Position numbers and translations under genes: made by a program
The notes under the pieces: model-generated
Database searches by the model: none
The model's input: only the letters and a program-made list of their open reading frames with translations
What the model was told of the DNA's origin: nothing
NCBI GenBank assembly: GCA_037043015.1
Contig: CM073330.1
Span: 3,249,263 to 3,313,262, forward strand
Reading direction: 5' to 3'
From: Bryum argenteum
Lineage: Eukaryota; Streptophyta; Bryopsida; Bryales; Bryaceae
Length of the DNA: 64,000 bases
Shown here: positions 23,201 through 35,802 of the stretch, piece after piece
Position numbering within the stretch: the first letter of the stretch is position 1
Layout of the letters: every line of letters starts with the position of its first letter

Positions 23201-24510
23201 GCTTAACTGAACTATGGGCAATCCACACGGGAGGGGGAGGAAGCTGTGAAACTTCTTACAACGTGGCACCTTGCCTTTAAAAAATTTTCTTTTCCTTGAT
23301 TTTCTCCTTACAATGTGGACTTCCAACTCACTTCCAGGCACTAGTGCCCGATAGTGGAGTGGTAGTATTTATTGTGTCAAGTCATTGCCATATAGATCCC
23401 AAAGCAACATCCAAAGCCAATTCCAAAGCTACAAAGTTGTTCCATGTCATTCTTGCTACTCTCCCTACTTCCTCTCATGTAGCAACCACTTGCTAATTTG
23501 AACCAATGCTATTCATCCAACTCATTGCCTTTCCTCTCGTTTAAATTGCCCCTGAGCTTGCGGACAGATCAGAGACTGCGACGAGTCTTTAGCCGAGAAA
23601 CAAGCAACTTTACTGATTACTTCTATTTAGACCAATACTGGGCATTTTCAAATTGTCATTACTTGTAACTCAATTTTTGTCCAAATTGAGCATATGAGGT
23701 GTTTTTTAAATCTACTTATCGTGAAGATGTCAATAACACCTCACATGTTGAATTTGGATAAAATTTGAGTATGTTATGGCCATTTAAAAATGCCGATGAT
23801 TGGCTCTTTTGTCTAGTTTCAATGAAATACGCAATTTGTTCGACTCGAGGTAAAGCAGATTTTCTCAAAATTATTAAACAGTCCCACTATATCGAAATAC
23901 ATGTTCAATTGCCTTGTGCTTTATGAACTAAACAAATGAGGGCATTGACTCATCTGTTTAGGTCGGTGTATGACTTACATGACCTTTACTTAGTCTATTA
24001 CAAGATTGTAATGACATTAAGATCTGAGCTACTTACTTTCATTTTCATGTTTAATAATATTATTTCTTGGATAAAAATAGGCAGAGACGTATAGAAATTA
24101 AACCTGACTTTAAAAGGCGGAAGTGTGGAACTGGAGAATGAGGTACTGCAAAAGGGTGCCCACTGTGATCGGGGCATGCAAAATGCACGCATTGATAAAA
24201 AAATTGTCACTGTTAAGAAGAGATCATTTTTTGTCACAAACAGTAACAGAGGTCTGTACCGGAAGCTGTCGGTATTGTGTGTCGGTATCGAGTGCTGTCT
24301 GGCGCCATCTGTTTTATGAACCTGACTAGCACAAGGCGTACAGTATCTTAAAAATTCAAACGGAGCACAACTTCCAGGTCAAGGGAGGCATTACCGACAA
24401 TCTCTGGGTAAAAGTCGTAAGGTGCAAGCCACGGTGAGCAGAGCACATTGAATCTTTCCCATGCATCTCCAGTAAATCTGACCCAGCACTAATAAGATTG
24501 GAAGATTTAT
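23201..24510. other. No gene recognised
   Basis: This is AT-rich sequence with only short frames. A small open segment near 24123-24330 in two overlapping frames has no recognisable motif. Confidence 0.45.
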
Positions 24511-24514
24511 GACA

Positions 24515-25115
24515 AAGAATATTCTCGTATCAATTGTCAGTGAGCTTGGTGGGAAACAACGATACTCAATTATGCTGCATGCATGTTCATGAGTCGGTCT
24601 CTAACAAACCAGTGTTAGATAATTGTAACTGTCAGTACAGACACGTCACTCTTCTTAGAGAATGTCTAACTCCCGTAAAACTTTCACCGACTTGACTAAG
24701 TCTCCGTTAATGCTCGCCTCGAGTGTCCCAATGAACTTTTCCTGTCCGATCGAGGCAACGACAGCTATAAAGTTTTCCATAATTTTGCATTTTGCAATTG
24801 AGTTCAATAATCAGAAACTTTACCTCAAGTGAAACTGATTCAATATTCAGACGACGGAGGTTGAAGATTTGAGAAAATGGCGTAACTCTTTGTATTTAAT
24901 GATTTGAGCTCGGTGAAAAACAACGATACGCGCTGCATCGGTACTCAATCATGAGTATGCTGCACGTTCATGAGATGGTAATCAAGAACACATTGTTAGA
25001 TAACTCTGAACGTCAGTAATCTACAAATCTGTCTATCTTGTAATAGGATGTCTTCCCATTGATAAGTCTAACGGAATTTCACCGACATAACTCACTCTCC
25101 AATCACTAGCGCTCA
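24515..25115. repeat. Degenerate direct repeat, two units of about 220 bp
   Basis: 24530-24735 and 24905-25100 share blocks in the same order: AACAACGATAC, ACTCAATTATGCTGCA against ACTCAATCATGAGTATGCTGCA, GTTCATGAG, GTTAGATAA and TTTCACCGAC. Identity is modest and the units are separated by unrelated sequence. Confidence 0.5.
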
Positions 25116-25601
25116 CCCGGCTAGCTGTTAAGGGCGGTGTCCCTGTGAACTTGACCTGCAGCTTTGAACCTTTGCGCCGTCATTCCACCTCAGACAGATT
25201 GTACTCCGTACAGAAAGTTAACCATTTTGGCTGTATCCCACGGTGCCAATCCCAAAGTAACCACGAGGACGGATAGATTTCGAGGTTGCATGTATCATTT
25301 TTCTGACCAACTAGTTAGACTTAGAAACTGTAAAGGCACCGTCGGCGGCGCCTTTAGAGTTGACAAGTCTTCAGCGTTCGCTCCGTCAAGCACTGAAGCC
25401 GCGACTTCTTACGACCTATACAAGATGTCATGTTGTCTTTTAATGATGATTAATAAACGGAGAATCTCACTGTCAAGCGTTGTCACAGCCACCGAGTCAA
25501 CTATACTTGCCATTCTGTAGAGTTGTTCACTTTTCCTGCTCAATTAGTAGATACGCAAGAACAAGTTCAACCACCAGTTCTTAATTCGTATCAATTTTAA
25601 G

Positions 25602-25841
25602 TAGGGTTGTCTTGTGCGACATGGACACGATGTTGAACACGACATGTCAGAGTGACAATAGACCCTTTGTTTGAGAATATACCATATTCCTAGAATATAC
25701 ATAGAATATTTTAGAATATGCTCACATATTCTTGAATATTCGAGCATATTTCATTCAATTTGTGTAACGTACTAGACATCTGACAAACATGACAACTCGA
25801 CAGACATTGCTAAAAATGTGTTGAAGAAGACAACCTTGATT
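25602..25841. mobile_element. Possible hAT-type MITE
   Basis: The ends TAGGGTTGTCTTG and GAAGACAACCTTG are inverted relative to each other and resemble the termini of the hairpin MITE at 22542. The flanking 8-mers (ATTTTAAG, ATTTAGTG) match only partly, so boundaries are uncertain. Inside is an ATATTC-rich tract (25675-25750). Confidence 0.4.
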
Positions 25842-26592
25842 TAGTGGCATGTTGGAAAGTCCACAGACTGTGCCTCGTAAAGGAATTGGTAGTTGAACTT
25901 GTATTCAAGATTGTATAAATAATTGACACTATCAGAATTTGACCCTATTTGCTATGTTTGTGTTTTCATGAAAGCCACGTTTGGGGAGTAACTTAGACCA
26001 TAATTTAAAATATTTTTGTTAAAATGTAGCTTTAGAAACTACGATGTGGAAGAATCATGTTAAAACGTAATTTAAGCTACTTCCAAAATGTGACTTTCAT
26101 GAAAACAAAAACGTACTAGCAAATTGGGTCGAATTCTAGTAGTGTGAGTAGGAAAATTGAATCATAAATCTACAAAATTGGCCGTAGGATGTTTACCGTT
26201 CGAGTGACTCTAAACTCAAAAGTTTGTCTCCCAAGTTTTTATTTTGGGCATTGTGAATATTGTTCTTGAAATTTCTGAAGGTTGTCCTTGTAAAATCGGT
26301 AAACTTTATGACTTGATTCGATTTGAAATTTGAGTAGTGATTTCATAATGAACATATCTCAAAATTAAACGAATCAAAGTTTACGTTTTTAAGCTACTTG
26401 AAACAAAAAAAAATAGATGAAGATTCAAAAGTTGTACAAAATATACCACATACACCTTGAATTATAAAGAGCACCAAGTGAAGATCTCACGCAAGAATAT
26501 TACTTCTAACCCCTTCATCTAGGCTGCCCGAAATTGCAGAATCCCATTCCGGATATCAAGAACAGGGAGGGGGTTAAGAGATTTGATGGCCT
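25842..26592. other. No gene recognised
   Basis: AT-rich. 26100-26500 has long runs of short AT words and no frame above 60 codons. Confidence 0.45.
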
Positions 26593-26722
26593 TGAAACTG
26601 ACACACTCAGACTTTGAAACTAACACAAACTTTGAAACTGACTTAGACTTCGAAACTCACACGGACTTTGAAACTCACACAGACTTTGGAAGTCACACAG
26701 ACTCTGAAACAAACACAGACTA
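26593..26722. repeat. Degenerate 18-bp repeat ACACAGACTTTGAAACTC
   Basis: About seven variants of ACACAGACTTTGAAACTC follow one another with substitutions and a few length changes. No coding signal. Confidence 0.7.
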
Positions 26723-27896
26723 GGCTACCGACACATGGGAGCTCACTCAGGTAATTTCAAAGCTTGCGCCTCACTTTACACGAGTGGTGGACATCACAGA
26801 AAGATCTGGAATGAGTCTGTACTTGTCTGTGAAGCAAAAATTCTCCAAGAAACTCAAATGAACAATTAATAAGTAATACAGACATTTTGTGCCAACTTAA
26901 GTCTAGCATGCAGAAGCGACCTCCTCTGCGTAAGGGAATCCATCCAATACAAGCCCAGTCCTCAAATTTGAAATGCTTACGTCATATGCGGCGCCATTAA
27001 ATTGCGTCATATTCAAATCTGGAATTCTTACGTCGTGCAGTTTTCAATTCTCATATATTCAACATTCTCGCTGGCTCTCTCTGTCTGCTTTTGGTTCTTA
27101 CAGAACCGAAAGTCTCGATGTGACTAATAACACCAAACACGCGTTGTATACTGTTCAAAGCAACGCATGCTTGACATAATTAATTTTTGAAATAATCAAT
27201 ATATCATCCAGTTAAGCAGATAAACACATGAGCTAGAGCATTTGCATGCTCAGCAGAAGACCTAAATTCTTTTATGATTTTCTACACCCCTGCCTACTAG
27301 ATAGTGGCATGCTTGAGAATGTTCATGGGAATGTTCATGAGAATGTTACATGCGCTCTCGAGATGATACAGACTCGGCTGTTTCTAGGCAAGAATGGATC
27401 GTTTGCATCATTGCATGAATGGCATGGGTGCTTCCACGATAGCTTCAGTATATAGCAATAGTGAAGCTACTGCACTGTGGGGACAGGAAGACGTTGTGGG
27501 GCTTTGGGACTCGAAAAGGGCGACCCGCATTTTTGTGCCAGAGGCGGGTCGTTCCCGACGACCTTCCGCATTGTCAATGCATTGACCACCACGATGCGGC
27601 CCTAAAACATACAAAAAACATGCAGAGGCCGGCTGATCCGGCAATTAGATGAAGATCGAGTAGAACAGTTGCTGGGCAACTCGGAGTCCTACAGGCTCAG
27701 GCTTGTTTCTGGACAAAGCAGTAAATTCTCTTTTATAGCACAGTGATCCTCTCTGTGAACAGTTACATTGACTTCCGACCGTGTTCATGTATTGATTACC
27801 ATTATTCTAATACCCCGGAAATGACCTTTGAAGACATGCGGGGAGGCCGACCCTGAGTCTATCTCGTGAGCCGCTTGGCCGCGTTCAAGCACCTCT
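26723..27896. other. No gene recognised
   Basis: Mixed composition. Small plus-strand frames at 26973-27180 and 27246-27660 show no known motif. A short GAATGTTCATG triplication lies at 27318-27350. Confidence 0.4.
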
Positions 27897-28454
27897 TTAA
27901 CCCCTCATAGCCCAATTAATCAACCATTTTATGGTCAATCCCGAATTTAGAGGAGCTGTAATACACTTAAATAAAATAAGAATTGGAATTTTATTTTATT
28001 TTTTTCTTTCGAGAATTCTAGTAAGTGTAGAACTACATCCAATTTACAAAACCTCGTTTGGATTCATGAATTGTTCAAAATAAGCCTTCAAACACAAACA
28101 CGGCAAAGTTTCGGTCCTTACTATTGGAAAACCTACTATTTTGAGAAACTAATAATGGTTCTCTTAGGACATTAGTGGGCCTTTCTCTATATTATCATAT
28201 AATATGTGATTCTAGCGTTAATCATAATAATTCCAATCATTACAAGTAGAAAGTGTATATTCTAGTGATTTTCAAAGTTTTACTCTCTTCGATTCATTGT
28301 CAGTTACTATATCTTGAAATTTAACCAAATTGATGTGATTTAAGCATTATGATCTTCATGTTGTTTTTTGAGCATAATTTTATAAGAAATATAGAATGCA
28401 TATTTTATAACATGTCTAAGTTTTCTCCAAACTCCTTGTACCTATAGAAGTTAA
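27897..28454. mobile_element. piggyBac-type MITE, 558 bp, inverted copy of the element at 60910
   Basis: TTAA bounds both ends. Its left end, CCCCTCATAGCCCAATTAAT followed by CAACCATTTTATGGTC, is the reverse complement of the right part of the 60910-61449 element. Its right part, TATTTTATAACATGTCTAAG, matches the reverse complement of that element's left part. The right terminus is eroded. It is non-coding and older than the 3736/34934 pair. Confidence 0.7.
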
Positions 28455-29689
28455 ATTAGTTAAATTGGTCGTTCGCGAGAAGAATGGCGGCCATTTCGAG
28501 GTTTGGCGAAATACTCCTTAGATTCAGAGCGCTGTGCCCAAATCATGAATTGAATGGCCATGATGGATCGGGTGAAAATCTGGTATGAACTGCCTCAGAA
28601 GGTGAGGCGCCTGACATCCATCCGGTGGTAGGAAGTTACGATCAGCTATACATTGACCAACATTTAGGTAATGGGGACACCTAAAATTGCCTGCAGGCTG
28701 CAAGCCTAAACAAGACTTGTGCAACCTGGCCGGAAACGAGGACTTACACCAAAGACGCCGATGTGGCGTTGCGCTCGCTTTGGGAGCTCTACGGGCATGT
28801 ACACGAAAAACGTATTGACTTCTTACTAAGTTAAACGTATCTACTCACGAATCTTTGGAGTCTAAAGTAACGAACGCATCAAAACTGAAACTGAAGTTGA
28901 TACATTGATTGATTGATTAAAATAGACTTATACAACCTGTTTTCCACTGATCCAACTCACATTGACGCACCTTTCTTTCAGCCTGGTAATAGGGCTTGCA
29001 CGATCGAGTATAGCCTTCTTATTACGGCTCAATTGATTGCGGAGGTTGCAGTATCGGTCGAAAGTTATTGCACGGTTTCGGCAAGAGTTACAGCACTAAT
29101 GGATCTGATCGATCGTTCAAATTCTGTGTCATTCGATCACTCGGAAAGGGATTAAATCAATGATAGAGATGCATTTAAAATTCGATTGAACCTCAGAAAA
29201 TCCCCAAATTTGATGAATTTGGTCATATGAAACCATTTTTCAGCGGAAACAAGTCCGAAACTTTCGAATGATTGACATTTACGTACGTTGTCGATGACAA
29301 CGTAAAACATGCATGCAAACGTCGATTAAGAATACCTCTTCGTTGATCAAGACCTCTCTAACGGATAGTGCTCCACCTCTCTTGGCAGTGATCGTTCAAA
29401 TAAATTTGAAAAATCTTACCGATACGCAAATCAAATTTCACAGTTAACTATTGCTTAGAATTTGCTGTACCGGTTACCATATATACCAGAATACATGCTT
29501 TACAGCAATGGACGGCTCATGTCCACTAAATCAGCAATATTGCATGTTCGTTAAAAATTGGGCAGTTGGCCATTATGACCATTTCGGTGTATGTGAACTA
29601 CTCCCGTAATAGGCTGCGCCGCCAACTGACGAACAGGCTATAACTGTATTCTGTTCACAAACGCTAGTGTCCAGCCGCAAACATGTACA
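28455..29689. other. No gene recognised
   Basis: A GC-richer patch at 28500-28800 has short frames without known motifs. The remainder is AT-rich. Confidence 0.4.
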
Positions 29690-30479
29690 GTATACAATGG
29701 AAGCAGTTTCTTCTGGCCCCGGGTAGGAGCAGTGTACTGTTGTAGGTCTGTAGGTTCGGAGAACGGTCGGCGTGGGGCCGGAGTAGGTTTGCTGATTCGA
29801 CTCTGTACGTAGTAATTACGCAGCCGTCTCGCCATTAATGGGTTGTTCGGAAATCAGAGGGCTACCTTCTTGATACCAGCTACGAAAGAACGAGCATCCT
29901 GATCCGAAATAGTTCCCTTCGAGCTTGCTTCGAAATCAATCACTCCTCAAAACAAGCGCAATTTGGGTCATGGCAGACACTGTTTTTCATCCAATTACGT
30001 CGAAAGTGTTGAACTTGGAGTTTTCGGCTGATATGGCCTGCAAGTTGCAGATGTATTTGCACTTATCATGATAAAAATTCTTGGGTTGGGTTGAACATGA
30101 GGTTGATCAAGTAGAGTCGCTTCAGATTTGATGCACTGATGAGAACTCTGTATTGAATGTATCAATCAGTTCCTCTGTTGTGAACCTTGTAATGAGAATA
30201 TTTTTTCAGAGTCGGCCTTACGTCGTATAAATGTTATTGCAGACATGAATGCAACATATATGACGTTTGTACTAGAGTGTATTCAACTATGACCTATAAA
30301 TGTTCTATATGCAATTCTGCCTACAGTCGAGCTAGAATTGGTTCGTAGATCTCCTAAAAAACTGAATGGAGTTTGCATGGCACCTGCCGAACCAGGTGAA
30401 TACTCAAAATTTGGTTGTAGATTGTTTTAAACTATTACTCAATCAACACTAAACTTTGCCGCTCGAACTCTGGCAACCA
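29690..30479 (-). other. Downstream flank and probable 3' UTR of the F-box gene
   Basis: It lies just downstream of the F-box stop codon on the minus strand. Its similarity to 21604-22500 shows that this flank was duplicated together with the gene. No separate gene is visible. Confidence 0.5.
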
Positions 30480-31904
30480 CTAGACTTTAGCGTTGAACCT
30501 GAGCTCAATCGCAAAAGTCATAGGATTCAAGCAAAAGGAACTTAGCTCCCCTCGGAATCCTTTTTCGGGCAGGGCCGGAAGTCCTTCACGCACTTGAGGG
30601 TCTTCAACATCAAACACATCACCAGTATGATCAACAGTATTGTAAAGACACAATTGTTGATCACTGAACGGAACCAGAGCAGATTCCGGGTACACCTCCA
30701 AGCTCCGACCACCACTCTTATTCTTCTTGACGACATTCACAAGCTCATCATCTAGTATCCGATCAACACAGTGCTCAGTGGCTCGACCATTTTCACGCTC
30801 CGAGAATAGATACATCTCACCATTGCTCATCACAAGTTGGAGAATTGCAGAGCTCGGGATCACAACCCCAGCCATCCACTTCCTATCTGCAAGGCTGAAT
30901 CCCCAGATCCCCTTCACGATCTGTTCGCGGCGCTCCTGAAAGGCGATGCAATAAATGGTACCGTTTCGATAGATTCCCGACTGATACTCATTTAGAGCGA
31001 ACGCTGGTCCTGGTAGATCATCCACTCGTTCCCATCGTCCGGTTCTGGAACTGTAAAGCTCAGTGATCTTCGAAAGCTCCTCGTCACCTGAGCTTGAGCT
31101 TCCAGCAACAAGTATCTGGTACGACTGTGTGAGTTCGTCCACCATCATGTGCATGAGAACGGGGTTACGCCGATGCAGCAACGGTGGAAGCACCCGCCAT
31201 TCTTGAGTTAGCGGGTTAAAGACGATGATCCGCTCCTTGTGTGGTGACTTCGAGAAGTTCATGGCCACCAGTCCCTTACTGGCGCAAATGAGGAACTGCT
31301 TGAACAGGTCTTCATCGGGGGTGCAATCGGGCGGAAGGAATCCGAGAGGTGGCATCCTCCGCCATCGATTTCTGCTTGGATCGATCCCCGCCCATTGCCA
31401 GACTCTGTTCTCGATGAAAAAGTAGCACGCGGTCAACTTCGGTGGGTTCTTAAGAGACAGGGCTTGAATAAATCCGGGGCTTTGTATCAAGGCCTTCCAG
31501 CCTCTTGATACTGCCTGGATCTGAATAACTTGCTCGTAGTCGAGACACTCGAGAATTCCACCCTTGATTTCAGAGGGAAAACTGTCGACGTCGACTTTGT
31601 CCACCTCTTCCTGTTCACTACAAGATTCATAGCCACGTTTAGAACTGACATTGGACTCTACTGAGCATGGCAAAATGCAAGACTCAGGCAGCCTTTCCTT
31701 CCCTGAGCCACCATTAACAGTTAGATTTGACAACCAATCGATAGTGCTGCATTTGGAGTGGGGTGAATGGTAGCCATCGCCAGGATCGTCGTCTTCAGAT
31801 GGAGCATCAGTCGACAACTCGCTATCTATGCTGAATCTCTTTGAAAAGGTCCCAATACTCATAATTGAGCTAGCGGAAAAGTACCGACAGGGGGTTGCGA
31901 TCAC
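30480..31904 (-). CDS. F-box/kelch-type protein, 474 aa
   Basis: This is the best-preserved host gene in the window: one exon from ATG 31904 to the stop at 30480. Residues 1-105 are acidic and Ser-rich with a PSEDDDPGDGY stretch. An F-box follows at about 107-150 (FPSEIKGGILECLDYEQVIQ, then VSRGWKALIQSPGF). A beta-propeller of kelch/F-box-associated type fills the rest, with IVFNPLTQEWRVLPPLL, ITELYSSRTGRWERVDDLPG and IYCIAFQERRE. Plant F-box proteins of this kind recruit targets to SCF ubiquitin ligases; the target here is unknown. A second ATG (residue 15, MSIGTFSKR) could also serve as the start. A decayed paralog lies 8 kb downstream in the gene's direction of transcription. Confidence 0.92.
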   Translation of the reverse strand: MIATPCRYFSASSIMSIGTFSKRFSIDSELSTDAPSEDDDPGDGYHSPHSKCSTIDWLSNLTVNGGSGKERLPESCILPCSVESNVSSKRGYESCSEQEEVDKVDVDSFPSEIKGGILECLDYEQVIQIQAVSRGWKALIQSPGFIQALSLKNPPKLTACYFFIENRVWQWAGIDPSRNRWRRMPPLGFLPPDCTPDEDLFKQFLICASKGLVAMNFSKSPHKERIIVFNPLTQEWRVLPPLLHRRNPVLMHMMVDELTQSYQILVAGSSSSGDEELSKITELYSSRTGRWERVDDLPGPAFALNEYQSGIYRNGTIYCIAFQERREQIVKGIWGFSLADRKWMAGVVIPSSAILQLVMSNGEMYLFSERENGRATEHCVDRILDDELVNVVKKNKSGGRSLEVYPESALVPFSDQQLCLYNTVDHTGDVFDVEDPQVREGLPALPEKGFRGELSSFCLNPMTFAIELRFNAKV

Positions 31905-32220
31905 ACGACTATGGTTGGCTGCAGACTGATCAGACTGAATGCTATGAGCGATCGTACCGACATCACTACTTCTGAGTTTGTCTTTCTCTGAAGGGAGCTG
32001 CGGACTTCAGGAAAATATAAAGGCGATTAGTACAGACAATTTTTACCACCATAGCATCACTTCCTTCATAAATAATTTTATTTATTAAAAACGTAAAAAA
32101 TTAGAAATTACAAGCCAAGAGGAACGAAGAGTTGGGAAATGAGTTACTACGAAACTCAACTGGATGAGTTCCTACAACACTTAGAGCCTCCGGTTCATCA
32201 CTTTTCTTTGTATAGGATTT

Positions 32221-32255
<35 letters not shown>

Positions 32256-32520
32256 GAATTTCAGAAAAATCTATTTCTCGCATGCGAACCTTATTTTCTC
32301 ATTTTTGACCCCCTCAATGTCATCATTTTGGGGTAAAGCTGGAATCTACACCCCCAGTTTACCCAAGAGAACTCCCCACAGAATTAAGGGCTTCTACCGT
32401 TCAACGCAAAAGAAATATTGGGCACCCTTTTGTCAGCCCCCTCCATATTTAGAAACTCTAGGGGACAACTCGAATTGAACTTAGAGTCCGGCCGATATAT
32501 GTGCCAATGTATGGTAGAAG
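31905..32520. other. F-box 5' flank and A32 tract
   Basis: The first 120 bp upstream of the F-box start are GC-richer and probably 5' UTR. At 32223-32254 there is an uninterrupted run of 32 A residues. No separate gene is recognised. Confidence 0.5.
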
Positions 32521-32522
32521 TA

Positions 32523-32891
32523 CCTAAAACCACCACCACCCCCAGTATCAACCTATAGGTCTCCCCATAACCGCACCTAGCCTGAACTAGCATTGTCAGC
32601 TCACTAAATTCAAACTGACCAATCAAAACCATCAAAAAGCTGAAGGTGGTTTTGGGTCGAATCATGAATGGAAATTTGTACCAGCTAGGTGTGACAATGG
32701 AAAAGTCTACAGATTAGTTTTGGGTCACCAAGTACTTTTGCCTTTGAAATTTTATAGGTATTTATGTAATGGAAGTTAAATTTTGAAAAATTTGCATCCT
32801 ATGAGAAAGTTTCTTTCCTACATGGGAAAAATATACCCCAAAAATAACCATTCTAAAAAAGCCTCAAAAAACTTAAGTTGGTGGTTTTAGG
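32523..32891. mobile_element. TIR repeat family, copy 1 (about 369 bp)
   Basis: The ends CCTAAAACCACCA and TGGTGGTTTTAGG are inverted repeats of each other. The whole segment recurs in the same orientation at 35428-35802 with high identity. The 12 bp to the left, ATGGTAGAAGTA, are also shared, so either the boundary lies further left or both sit in a larger duplicated unit. Non-coding; superfamily unknown. Confidence 0.7.
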
Positions 32892-34262
32892 GCATTCGAC
32901 CTTAATGAGATATTTAATGAATAGTCTTCACAAATCAATGCCACTAAGTTGAAAGTGTTTCGTTTAAGCCCCATTCCGGAATAATCAAGACAAAACACGG
33001 ACCCTTTACACTATGGACCAAGAGGCATGACCAAGAAAATTAAAATCTTTTCTATCATGATGGCTCTTGGGTAAGAGCAATGACCATGATAAATCAAAGA
33101 TGCATTTTTAAGTGGCTTGGTTACTCTTATAGTGTAAAATGGATTTCCACCACGAGAAGTTTGAGCTCAAATTTCTAAATAATATAAATCCTCATCATTC
33201 TCTCTTTTACCCTCCCCTTTTTCCTCCTTTCTCCTTGTATGATTAACCACTAGCCAATCAATGAATTTTGAGCCTCGTGGTCTTCTCGATTGTAGTAGAG
33301 TCAAGCCATGTGCTTCGACTCAACTACAATCAAGGAGTCCATGAAAACATTACCCACTACGAAAAATTTAGCATACTTTGGGAACCTCAAAGTTAGTAGT
33401 TTTTCCTTTCTTCGAGGTAGTGTAAAGCCAATGGAGCCAAGATCACTTTACTTTCCAATCCGAGATTTTGAAAGAGTGTGGTCAATCTTCCCGATCCATA
33501 GTGTAAATCGACCCTTCAATAGAAAACTGTGGAGAACAACTGTGCCTCCAATACGAATTGTGCTCGATTTGGAAACGTTTGGTTTGTATACAATTTTGTT
33601 GTTGAGGTAAATCACCTAGCAGAACCCTTTTCTGAGGTAATCCAAAGATTGACATACTCTCTATAACAATGGGCCACACTACTAAGGGCGAGTCTCCATG
33701 CTTGAACCGACCCGTAATATTTCAAGGTTCGTCCTGTAGCAAACCTTCTTTTAAAATTAGGGAGGAGAAATGATGGGTTGTTGTCATGTGAGGACCGTGC
33801 CGTGATAATCCTCCATTCAATTTAGATAAATGACAGAAAACAACTAATGCAAGCTCCTCAAACAAAGTACAACCTAAAAGCATCCTAAATTGAGGGAAGA
33901 ATAATCCAAGATAAGAAATGAGGGTCACCCCTATCAAGAGGGCTTGCCAAGCCTTCTTGGTAGACCCGTCATCCAAAAAAACGAACCGCTTTTATTAATA
34001 CGGGTCGAGTGTCTCCAAATTACATGCAAGCCACCCTCACATTCAAATAAATACGGGTCGGTTCAAGCATGCGGACATGCTCTAAGCAGGGAAGCTGCCT
34101 GTATGAGACTCATTACATCCAAAGTCTTTAAGATATACACACCTAATTTGGTGGTGTACCTAATTCCGTTTCTAAACTTGTCAATTGAGACTTTGTAATA
34201 TAAACTACATAAAGTAATAAATTAGAATTTCAAAACATCATTGAAGGGAACAGCCAAGGTAT
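32892..34262. other. No gene recognised
   Basis: AT-rich. A short hairpin at about 33287-33331 pairs GATTGTAGTAGAGTC with GACTCAACTACAATC. Frames at 33308-33610 and 33722-33976 have no recognisable motif. Confidence 0.45.
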
Positions 34263-34850
34263 GGGTATCACTTTTTGTCAAGACTAATTAGGTGATTTTT
34301 GGTTGAAACATCCAAAGTTCATCATTTTTTTCCATTTTTATCAATTATAAAGAGTACAAAATCATTTTAAAATATTGTATATGTAATTGAGATCAAGATG
34401 CACATTCCTAAGAAAAAAAAATTATTCAAATTTTTTATTTTTGGATCATTGAACCCTCTACAATAAATTGCATATTGGTCGGATTTGCAGGCATCATGGT
34501 GCAAAAATTATTAATTTTTTATTTGTCAAACTAACTATTTTATATAATGCACAAGTACATGTAAGTCATATCCAAAAATGGTATCAAAATGTGATCATTT
34601 GATGTATCGGATGATTGTTTCTTAGGATTTTGTGTAATTAGGACACAACTTACTTTTTCAACTGAAATACCTAATAAAAACTCTTAATATTCTTCAATGC
34701 GATGAAACTTTTTTTTTTTTGGTAGGTTATAAGTGCTGTAAATTGAAACCACATTTGGTGTTCTCATACTTAACTTTATTTAGAAGATAGACATGTTTGA
34801 CACACTTACATGAGCTGAAATTGTACTGGGGACAACTTTTTTGGACACCC
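34263..34850. mobile_element. Dispersed AT-rich repeat, copy 1 (588 bp)
   Basis: It starts GGGTATCACTTTTTG and ends ACAACTTTTTTGGACACCC. The ends are imperfect inverted repeats. Collinear blocks shared with 40084-40673 include GATTTGCAGGCAT-AT and GACACAACTTACTTTTTCAACT. Probably a non-autonomous DNA element; superfamily unknown. Confidence 0.6.
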
Positions 34851-34933
34851 TTAGCTTAATTGTGCCCCGTATCAAACTTTTGCCTTTGAACATCCAGATC
34901 ACAATCTCTTTGGTGCATTAGGATTCTCATGCA

Positions 34934-35176
34934 TTAACCCTTAAACGTCATATGCTGTCCTGATACCACACCCAAAATCTCTTTTAAAACTCCACTTTTA
35001 GCATTATTCTATTTTTAATTTGCGTGAGCTCTATTCTAAGAAAGTATAGATCTCTTTAAGGTGCTCAGTTTGGAATTTTAAAAATTCCATTTGGTATAAT
35101 GGAGTGTAAGTTATGAGCAAGATTCTCTCAAAAAAAAACCCAACCCCTCGGGCTGGGTCTGACGTTTAAGGGTTAA
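34934..35176. mobile_element. Short piggyBac-type MITE, copy 2
   Basis: TTAA-flanked, with ends CCCTTAAACGTCA and TGACGTTTAAGGG. It is nearly identical to the 3736-3963 element, with an extra AAAAACCCAACCCCTC-like insertion near the right end. Confidence 0.85.
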
Positions 35177-35427
35177 AAAGTTTGACGCAATGGTCCTGAG
35201 CATTAAGTTGAGAATTGGAGGCTAATAAGTAATGGATCGTGTGAAAAAAATTAATCATAGTTCACTTGGTAATTAATTGACTATGGTGGCTCCGGCCGCC
35301 CACCAGACAATCGAATGAGTTTTTGTTTAAGGCAAATAAGGCTGCATGTGCAAGTAACATATGGTTGTCTGTACCCTACCTAACGGTTAGGTCAGACATT
35401 GGCTGTTAGTTAGATATGGTAGAAGTA

Positions 35428-35802
35428 CCTAAAACCACCAGCACCCCCAATATCAACCTATAGGTCTCCCCAAAACCGCACCTAGCCTGAACTAGCATTG
35501 TCAGAACACTCAATTCAAACTGACCAATCAAAACAATAAAAAAGCTGGTGGTTTTGGGTCGAATCATGAATGGAAATCTGTACCAGCTAGGTGTGACAAT
35601 GGGAAAGTCTATTGATTAGTTTTGGGTCACCACTCACCAAGTACTTTTGCCTTTAAAAATTTATATTTATTTGTGTAATGACAGTTAAGTTTTGAAAAAA
35701 TTTGCATCCTATGAGAAAATTTCTTTCCTACATGGGAAAAATATACCCCAAAAATAACCATTCTAAAAAAACCTCAAAAAGCTTAAGTTGGTGGTTTTAG
35801 GG
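35428..35802. mobile_element. TIR repeat family, copy 2 (about 375 bp)
   Basis: Same ends and orientation as 32523-32891, with scattered substitutions and a small CACTCACCAAG insertion. The shared left flank ATGGTAGAAGTA is present here too. Confidence 0.7.

Noticed and set aside
26505-26578. Short TAACCCCTTC...GGGGGTTAAG segment as another MITE
   Set aside because: Only about 70 bp lie between the ends, with no inner match to the families; chance is likely.
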